A stretch of 6,031 bases of DNA from assembly GCA_028713795.1 (NCBI GenBank), contig JAQTNP010000033.1, forward strand, positions 1-6,031. Direction: 5' to 3'. Under the pieces are notes generated by a model, which was not told the origin of the DNA, searched no databases, and saw nothing but the letters and a program-made list of their open reading frames with translations. This document shows, piece by piece, positions 5,360 to 6,031 of the stretch. This DNA is from Minisyncoccota bacterium. Lineage in GTDB: Bacteria; Patescibacteriota; Minisyncoccia; Minisyncoccales; PEYH01. Position numbers and translations under genes: made by a program. Each line of letters begins with the position of its first letter. The stretch's first letter is position 1.

Positions 5360-6031
5360 ATGCCAGATACAGCAAAAATACAAGAACTCAAAGAACGGTT
5401 TGAAAAATTAATTGACTGTCTTTGACCTTGCCAGCAAGAAAATTGAGGTTAAAGAATTAAAAAAAGATCTTGAATCAGGCAGAACCTGGGAAGATTTGAA
5501 ATTGCAGGCAGAATTGTCAAAGAAATTCTTTGATCTGGAAGGAACAATCAAAAAGATAGAATTATTAGAAAAAGAAATCTCTGACTATATTGAATTGCAC
5601 AAGCTGACAAATCAGGATTTTTCCTTTTATCAGGAATTGGAAGAGAAATTCAATGATTTGCATAAGAAGATAACTCAGGAAGAAAAAGTTTTGTTTCTTT
5701 CCGGGCCATATGACAAGTCAGATGCAATTTTAGAGATTAATTCAGGCGCCGGAGGAAGAGATGCCCAGGATTGGGCAGGAATGCTTTTAAGAATGTATCA
5801 AAGATATGTTTCCAAAAAGGGTTGGAAGAGTAAAATTATTGATCAGGATTTTGGAGAATCAAGTTCTGATGGGAAAACAGGGATTAAAGAAGCAATACTG
5901 GAAATCTCTGGAAAGTTTGCTTACGGATTTTTAAAAAGAGAACAGGGAGTACATCGCTTAGTCCGCATTTCTCCATTCTCGGCTCAGCAATTAAGGCATA
6001 CATCTTTTGCTTCTGTTGAAGTTATCTCTGT
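5360..6031 (+). CDS. prfB: Peptide chain release factor 2 (RF2), programmed +1 frameshift, 3'-truncated by window
   Basis: RF2 ends translation at UGA and UAA. The zero frame gives 21 codons ending CTT (5420-5422) and an in-frame TGA (5423-5425). Skipping T5423 continues GAC CTT GCC, and the frame is then open to the window edge, so the coding parts are 5360-5422 and 5424-6031 (223 residues visible). RF2 signatures in the second part are INSGAGGRDAQDWAGMLLRM (126-145), GVHRLVRISPF (196-206) with the RF2 stop-codon recognition tripeptide SPF at 204-206 (E. coli 205-207), and RHTSFASVEV. The catalytic GGQ loop lies beyond the window. The N-terminal domain is a long helical coil, as in RF2. There is no Shine-Dalgarno before the ATG, which is 18 bp after tRNA-Thr. 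After SPF the usual Asp is Ser. This is not a pseudogene, because the TGA is at the conserved RF2 recoding position. Confidence 0.95.
5420..5426 (+). promoter_or_regulatory. prfB programmed +1 ribosomal frameshift site (CTT TGA C)
   Basis: CTTTGAC is the conserved RF2 autoregulation site. The P-site tRNA on CUU slips to UUU when UGA decoding by RF2 is slow, so low RF2 raises RF2 synthesis. It sits at codon 21-22 (about codon 25-26 in E. coli). The usual AGGGGG stimulator 3 nt upstream of CUU is absent: those bases are ATTGAC (5411-5416), then TGT. Confidence 0.93.

Noticed and set aside
5082..5383. Two minus-strand ORFs (5082-5336 and 5141-5383) across tRNA-Thr
   Set aside because: The peptide MVGLEPTTYRLRSDCSAIEL and the related one in the other frame are well-known false ORFs from antisense tRNA. 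They also overlap a well-supported plus-strand unit.
5360..5425. prfB as a broken pseudogene because of the early TGA
   Set aside because: The TGA sits in CTT TGA C at the conserved RF2 recoding position, and the +1 frame continues with intact RF2 motifs.

Overview
This is a compact, AT-rich bacterial window with mostly plus-strand genes that abut or overlap. Several traits suggest a Patescibacteria / Candidate Phyla Radiation genome, probably a Parcubacteria-like lineage. These are the AT-rich genes, tRNAs with no encoded CCA, very short or absent leaders with few clear Shine-Dalgarno sites, tiny intergenic gaps, and divergent but full-length core proteins. The assignment is inferred from style and protein flavour, not from a search. 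Complete genes end in TAA or TAG. A type 2 release factor, which reads UGA as stop, is present, so the UGA=Gly recoding of Gracilibacteria/Absconditabacteria does not apply.

Left half (1-4196): what looks like one co-directional operon. It runs from the C-terminal tail of an unknown protein (ends 73), to a coenzyme F420-0:L-glutamate ligase (CofE)-like protein (79-789), to the lipid II flippase MurJ (782-2425), to the ribosome-associated GTPase LepA/EF4 (2409-4196). The last two junctions overlap by 8 and 17 bp, which favours translational coupling.

Middle (4197-4760): a 158-bp gap that looks empty but holds a 35-codon minus-strand ORF for a single-pass membrane microprotein (4241-4348). It is divergent from an FtsB/DivIC-type septum protein (4355-4756), with only 6 bp between the two start codons. 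A TTGACA-containing promoter candidate lies at 4209-4235.

Right (4761-6031): tRNA-Gly(CCC) with a terminator folded from its own 3' end. Next is a self-contained unit of extended -10 promoter, AGGAGG ribosome site, 86-aa GC-rich orphan ORF and terminator hairpin. After that come a consensus promoter, tRNA-Thr(CGT), a hairpin overlapping the tRNA 3' end, and prfB (RF2). prfB is cut by the window end and carries the classic CUU-UGA-C programmed +1 frameshift site, without the usual upstream AGGGGG stimulator.

Functionally the window mixes cell envelope and division (MurJ, FtsB-like) with translation (LepA, two tRNAs, RF2). The points most worth a second look are the GC-rich orphan with a carrier-protein-like helix pattern, the hidden membrane microprotein, the stimulator-less RF2 frameshift site, and the two tRNAs whose terminators reuse the T arm.
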